Shown in pieces: positions 6,309 to 8,936 of a stretch of DNA of 8,936 nt. A model generated the notes under the pieces. That model was not told the origin of the DNA and ran no database searches. It saw only the letters and a list, made by a program, of their open reading frames with translations. The stretch is from Methanomicrobia archaeon (GTDB lineage: Archaea; Halobacteriota; Syntropharchaeia; Alkanophagales; Methanospirareceae). Position 1 is the stretch's first letter, and each line of letters begins with the position of its first letter. Where the stretch lies: positions 1-8,936 of the forward strand of contig JAFGKP010000116.1 in assembly GCA_016928455.1 (NCBI GenBank), read 5' to 3'. The position numbers were made by a program, and so were the translations under genes.

Positions 6309-7211
6309 TCACGCCACCCCCACCATACCTGCAAGCTCGGTTTTGAGCGCATCCGCCATCTCCGAGCAGTAGCCATGCGTGGTGCACGTAACGGTATACA
6401 GTGCTTTTGGCTCGTGCGCTTTTCCATAGCTCTGTTCTGCGTTTGCGTAATCGATGATCGTGTCATTCACGGAATGCAACATCACGAACCTTCGGGGAGA
6501 TACATTGCTCAGATAGGTCTCAGGATCGATCGATTTGTAAAATCGAATCAGTTCAGGCTCGACCAGCCGCCCAGAAGCAAGAGCAGCCTCGATGCCGTAA
6601 CCGCACGTACTTATTGCAATTACCCCTCGCGCTTCTGGGTCAAGCGCACAGGCAATGATGGCAAACCGCGCACCGTTGCTTTCACCCGCATACACAATCC
6701 GATCCGGATCGATTTCTGGCTGATCGCGTAAGACTGCCGCGGCAACAAGTGCATCATGCACCATTTTGTGCTCGGTAGGCTCCTCATTATTCACAAACCG
6801 CTCTAAATCGCTTTGAATATCAATAATACCGAGATTACGCTGGTCAAGGGCAATACTAGCGTAGCCGAGACTGCAGAGATATTTGGCGAGTCCTTGCTCG
6901 CCCTCTTTGCTTACGGTCGCTCCGGGGAGCACGACAACCCCTGGAACTCGACGATTCGCGTCGGTTGGTATCCGGAGAAGCCCGGCGATCTGCGCATCTC
7001 TGCTCTTATAACTGACTTCAGAGAGCGTATACGTATCGGCTGCTTCGATCATCTTTGCTGAATAATCGAGTTTAACGGGCGGATATTCCACGCGTCCGTC
7101 CTCAGTTACCTGCCACTCTGGCGTGGTACATAACAGGAGAGTGACGCCTGCAAGTGCACCGATAATGCACCCTATGGCGACCAATCGTATCGCCATGCGC
7201 GAATCAACCAT
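6309..7211 (-). CDS. Membrane-anchored alpha/beta hydrolase
   Basis: 300-residue serine hydrolase. Residues about 7-28 form an N-terminal hydrophobic helix that should anchor the protein with its catalytic domain outside; C28 follows LLL, a poor lipobox. The hydrolase core starts with SRDAQIAGLLRIPTD and VPGVVVLPGATVSKEG (oxyanion-hole region), then LGYASIALDQRNLG. The nucleophile elbow is GESNG with S178. Likely triad partners are D250 (HSVNDTIID) and H279 (TTHGY). The arrangement resembles dienelactone-hydrolase/acyl-peptidase-like enzymes that act on esters or peptides; the substrate is not predictable. It converges with the aldolase gene, with 41 nt between stop codons. ATG 7211 fits the promoter; ATG 7196 (residue 6) is an alternative start. 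A good TATA box lies upstream. Confidence 0.9.
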   Translation of the reverse strand: MVDSRMAIRLVAIGCIIGALAGVTLLLCTTPEWQVTEDGRVEYPPVKLDYSAKMIEAADTYTLSEVSYKSRDAQIAGLLRIPTDANRRVPGVVVLPGATVSKEGEQGLAKYLCSLGYASIALDQRNLGIIDIQSDLERFVNNEEPTEHKMVHDALVAAAVLRDQPEIDPDRIVYAGESNGARFAIIACALDPEARGVIAISTCGYGIEAALASGRLVEPELIRFYKSIDPETYLSNVSPRRFVMLHSVNDTIIDYANAEQSYGKAHEPKALYTVTCTTHGYCSEMADALKTELAGMVGVA

Positions 7212-7244
7212 TTTTCGCTTTCATGCTCATTTAGGCGGCACTCA

Positions 7245-7254
7245 GTTTATAACC
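7245..7254 (-). promoter_or_regulatory. TATA box for the hydrolase gene
   Basis: The minus strand reads GGTTATAAAC, a strong match to archaeal TATA elements, centred about 38 nt before the ATG at 7211. Transcription would begin near 7223, leaving about 12 nt of leader. The box sits directly behind the terminal TAA (7255-7257) of the broken gene upstream. Confidence 0.55.
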
Positions 7255-7681
7255 TTACCCTTCGATCAACTCCATGAACCGCAACGTATCCTCCTCGTAC
7301 ATCGCCTCGCTATCAAGAGCATAGCGACCTTCGTGAATGCGTGCCTGGTCGGCGCATACCCTTCGCGATGGCGCGCTGGGTCCATCTCCCGCGCTGCTCC
7401 CACACAATGGTGAGATCGCTCCGATCCTGCTGCTCTACGTACACCCACGGAAAAAGCGCGCAGAGTGTTCACCTGTTCCGTAGTCCCGTTGAAGCGAGCC
7501 ATGTTTGAAAGACGACCCTCTTCGCGCCTAATGCGTCCTGAATCTCGTTGGTCTTCGCCCATGCGGTGAAGACCTGAACTGTCGGTCTGAAGGACGCGCC
7601 CCGGTCAAAATCGCGCTGGAACATGGTTACTATCGTCGCCCGCACGCGTGCGTGCAAATCAGTAAATCCCGCCCAAATCAT
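7255..7681 (-). pseudogene. Frame-broken remnant of an unidentified gene
   Basis: A credible gene start (ATG 7681, preceded by GAGGGTGG) opens with MIWAGFTDLHARVRATIVTM and continues through FQRDFDRGASFRPTVQVFTA and WAKTNEIQDALG. It meets an in-frame TGA at 7469-7471. Coding-like sequence continues in other frames. One frame gives REEGRLSNMARFNGTTEQVN and then TLRAF. Returning to the first frame gives FPWVYVEQQDRSDLTIVWEQ and RGRWTQRAIAKG. A third frame gives QARIHEGRYALDSEAMYEED, then TLRFMELIEG, ending at TAA 7255-7257. Spliced together these resemble one protein of about 140 residues with two or three frame changes. I do not recognise the family. Genuine decay fits best, but sequencing or assembly indels (for example at the T5 run at 7450-7454) could produce the same picture. 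The joins are my interpretation. Confidence 0.55.
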
Positions 7682-7727
7682 GCCACCCTCAGAACTCTGA
7701 TCAATTCGATAATACTTTATCAAGGAC

Positions 7728-7739
7728 ACGTATACTAAA
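7728..7739 (+). promoter_or_regulatory. Possible promoter element for atwA
   Basis: ACGTATACTAAA is an AT-rich TATA-like stretch about 45 nt upstream of the ATG at 7780, predicting transcription from about 7758 and a leader long enough to contain the GGAG site. An AT-rich inverted repeat, GATAA-tact-TTATC at 7708-7721, lies just upstream and may serve the divergent broken gene. Assigned by position only. Confidence 0.3.
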
Positions 7740-7764
7740 CTTAAGCAGCAGTAAAGTACGAAGC

Positions 7765-7770
7765 GGAGAT
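7765..7770 (+). promoter_or_regulatory. Ribosome-binding site of atwA
   Basis: GGAGAT lies about nine bases upstream of the ATG at 7780. A nearer ATG at 7773 is out of frame and stops after 13 codons, so 7780 is the real start. Confidence 0.5.
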
Positions 7771-7779
7771 AGATGAAAG

Positions 7780-8936
7780 ATGGGAGCATTATTACGTGTT
7801 CAAGGGCTCTGTAAGCGATATACGTTATCTAACGTTGAAACGGAGTTGGTAGCGCTCGACAATGTCTCGTTCGAGCTCAATGAAGGCGAGACAGTAGGCA
7901 TTATCGGCCGCAGTGGTGCGGGCAAGACGACGCTGCTCCGCATGCTTCGCGGTTACGAACGATTCGACGAGGGGTTCATAGAAATGGACGGCATCTGCGT
8001 GACGCCTGATTCCGATTACGCGGATTTCCGGAAGCTTCGGGATAAGACCGCATTCCATCTCCAGCGCTCTTTCGCACTCTATAACATCTCAGTGATCGAT
8101 AACGTGATCAAGCGGCTGCGGGCGAAGCAGACGGGCCTCGAGGAAGTCCCCGTGATCGAGGACGAGTACGAAGAGCTGAAGCAGGAGGCGTTCAAGATCC
8201 TCGATCTTGTTGGTCTCCGTGATAAATGGAATCATCTCTACACCATCCTGAGTGGCGGCGACAAGCAGCGCGTATTGCTTGCGCGGCAACTGGCAAAAGA
8301 GCCCTCGTTATTACTGCTCGACGAGCCGGGTACGATGTCCGACCCCCTTACGCGCAAATATCTGCTCGATAGTGTGAAACGGGTGAAAGAACGGACGAAT
8401 CTGGGTATATTGCTCGTCTCGCATATGCCTGATGTCCATCGGTATCTTTGCGATCGTGTGCTCATGCTGGATCACGGTCGAATCGTTGACCAGGGCGATC
8501 CGGAACGGATAATCAGGAAGTTCCTGGAGCCGCTCGAGCCCGTCAAATCCTTAGCACCCATCGCGGATGAACGACACACCATGGTCTGGATCGATCATGT
8601 CTGGAAGCGCTACGATATGGTCACGAGCCATACACTTATGCGCACCATTGAGATGCAGGATGTGACCGTTAAGATCCCTCAGGGCGATATTGTCGGTATA
8701 GTAGGGCCGTCTGCCATGGGTAAAACCGTCTTCATGCGGCTCCTGGGCGGTTTTGAGAGCCCTGACCGGGGACACATCCTCATACGGATCGGTCGCGTCG
8801 ATTTTGCGAATATTGCGGAATACGGGAGACGCTCGATCGAGGCGCGGAGCAAACTGGGCATCATCCATCAGGAGTTCGCACTGCCCCCGCATCAGCTCGT
8901 GCAGGACCTCTTCGCGCAGCGAATCGGGCTGAAGAA
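7780..8936 (+). CDS. atwA: Methyl-coenzyme M reductase activation ATPase, component A2 (cut by window edge)
   Basis: 385 codons are visible of a protein that in this family usually exceeds 500 residues. AtwA is a soluble protein with two fused ABC ATPase domains and no membrane partner. It supplies ATP-dependent reductive activation of the nickel cofactor F430 of MCR. Domain 1 is complete: Walker A GRSGAGKT (43-50), Q95 in HLQRSFALY, signature LSGGDKQR (157-164), Walker B LLLLDEP (177-183) with catalytic E182, and H215. The A2-like features are HLQRSF, DEPGTMSDP and HMPDVHRYLCDRVLMLDHGR. Domain 2 begins near residue 268; its P-loop is GPSAMGKT (309-316), with alanine where glycine is normal, and its Q-loop is at Q364. 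Its signature and Walker B lie beyond the edge. A generic double-ABC transporter ATPase is the alternative, but the intervening motifs favour AtwA. No mcr gene is visible nearby. Confidence 0.82.
   Translation, partial: MGALLRVQGLCKRYTLSNVETELVALDNVSFELNEGETVGIIGRSGAGKTTLLRMLRGYERFDEGFIEMDGICVTPDSDYADFRKLRDKTAFHLQRSFALYNISVIDNVIKRLRAKQTGLEEVPVIEDEYEELKQEAFKILDLVGLRDKWNHLYTILSGGDKQRVLLARQLAKEPSLLLLDEPGTMSDPLTRKYLLDSVKRVKERTNLGILLVSHMPDVHRYLCDRVLMLDHGRIVDQGDPERIIRKFLEPLEPVKSLAPIADERHTMVWIDHVWKRYDMVTSHTLMRTIEMQDVTVKIPQGDIVGIVGPSAMGKTVFMRLLGGFESPDRGHILIRIGRVDFANIAEYGRRSIEARSKLGIIHQEFALPPHQLVQDLFAQRIGLK

Noticed and set aside
7641..7652. Perfect 12-base palindrome CGCACGCGTGCG
   Set aside because: It lies inside the remnant coding sequence (residues HARVRA), is not repeated in the window and is not next to a start. 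Probably chance in GC-rich codons.

Overview
This window looks archaeal, most likely from a methanogen or an anaerobic alkane/methane-oxidising euryarchaeote. The main reason is the gene at the right edge, which reads as AtwA (component A2), the double-ABC ATPase that activates methyl-coenzyme M reductase (MCR). Supporting signs are an aldehyde:ferredoxin oxidoreductase of the tungsten-pterin family, an archaeal-type class II aldolase, TATA-like boxes about 25 nt upstream of likely transcript starts, and a mix of GGTG-type ribosome-binding sites and apparently leaderless genes. The exact lineage cannot be read from this sequence.

Layout. At 1-419 (minus) is the N-terminal part of a LivJ-type periplasmic-binding-fold protein that runs off the left edge. 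A divergent intergenic region (420-572) follows, then a complete aldehyde:ferredoxin oxidoreductase gene (573-2315, plus). Converging on it is a minus-strand pair: a lipoprotein glutaminyl-peptide cyclotransferase (3667-4485) and, downstream of it, a second LivJ-type binding protein (2377-3600). A divergent intergenic stretch (4486-4631) leads into a tightly spaced plus-strand cluster: an unrecognised 139-residue protein (4632-5051), a four-unit HEAT-repeat protein (5077-5652) and a class II aldolase (5698-6267). A membrane-anchored alpha/beta hydrolase (6309-7211, minus) converges on that cluster. Upstream of the hydrolase, 7255-7681 (minus) holds a frame-broken, decayed coding sequence. Diverging from it is the atwA gene (7780 to the end, plus, incomplete).

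How they work together. This is mostly a collection of short independent units. The envelope-facing proteins (two binding proteins, cyclotransferase lipoprotein, anchored hydrolase) are all on the minus strand. The cytoplasmic enzymes (oxidoreductase, aldolase, AtwA) are on the plus strand. No permease or ATPase of a branched-chain-type transporter is visible beside either binding protein. I found no tRNA, rRNA, CRISPR array, insertion sequence or integrase. No clearly novel multi-gene system is evident. The points most worth a second look are the broken gene beside atwA, the altered P-loop in the second AtwA ATPase domain, the orphan binding proteins flanking the oxidoreductase, and the unknown-HEAT-aldolase cluster.
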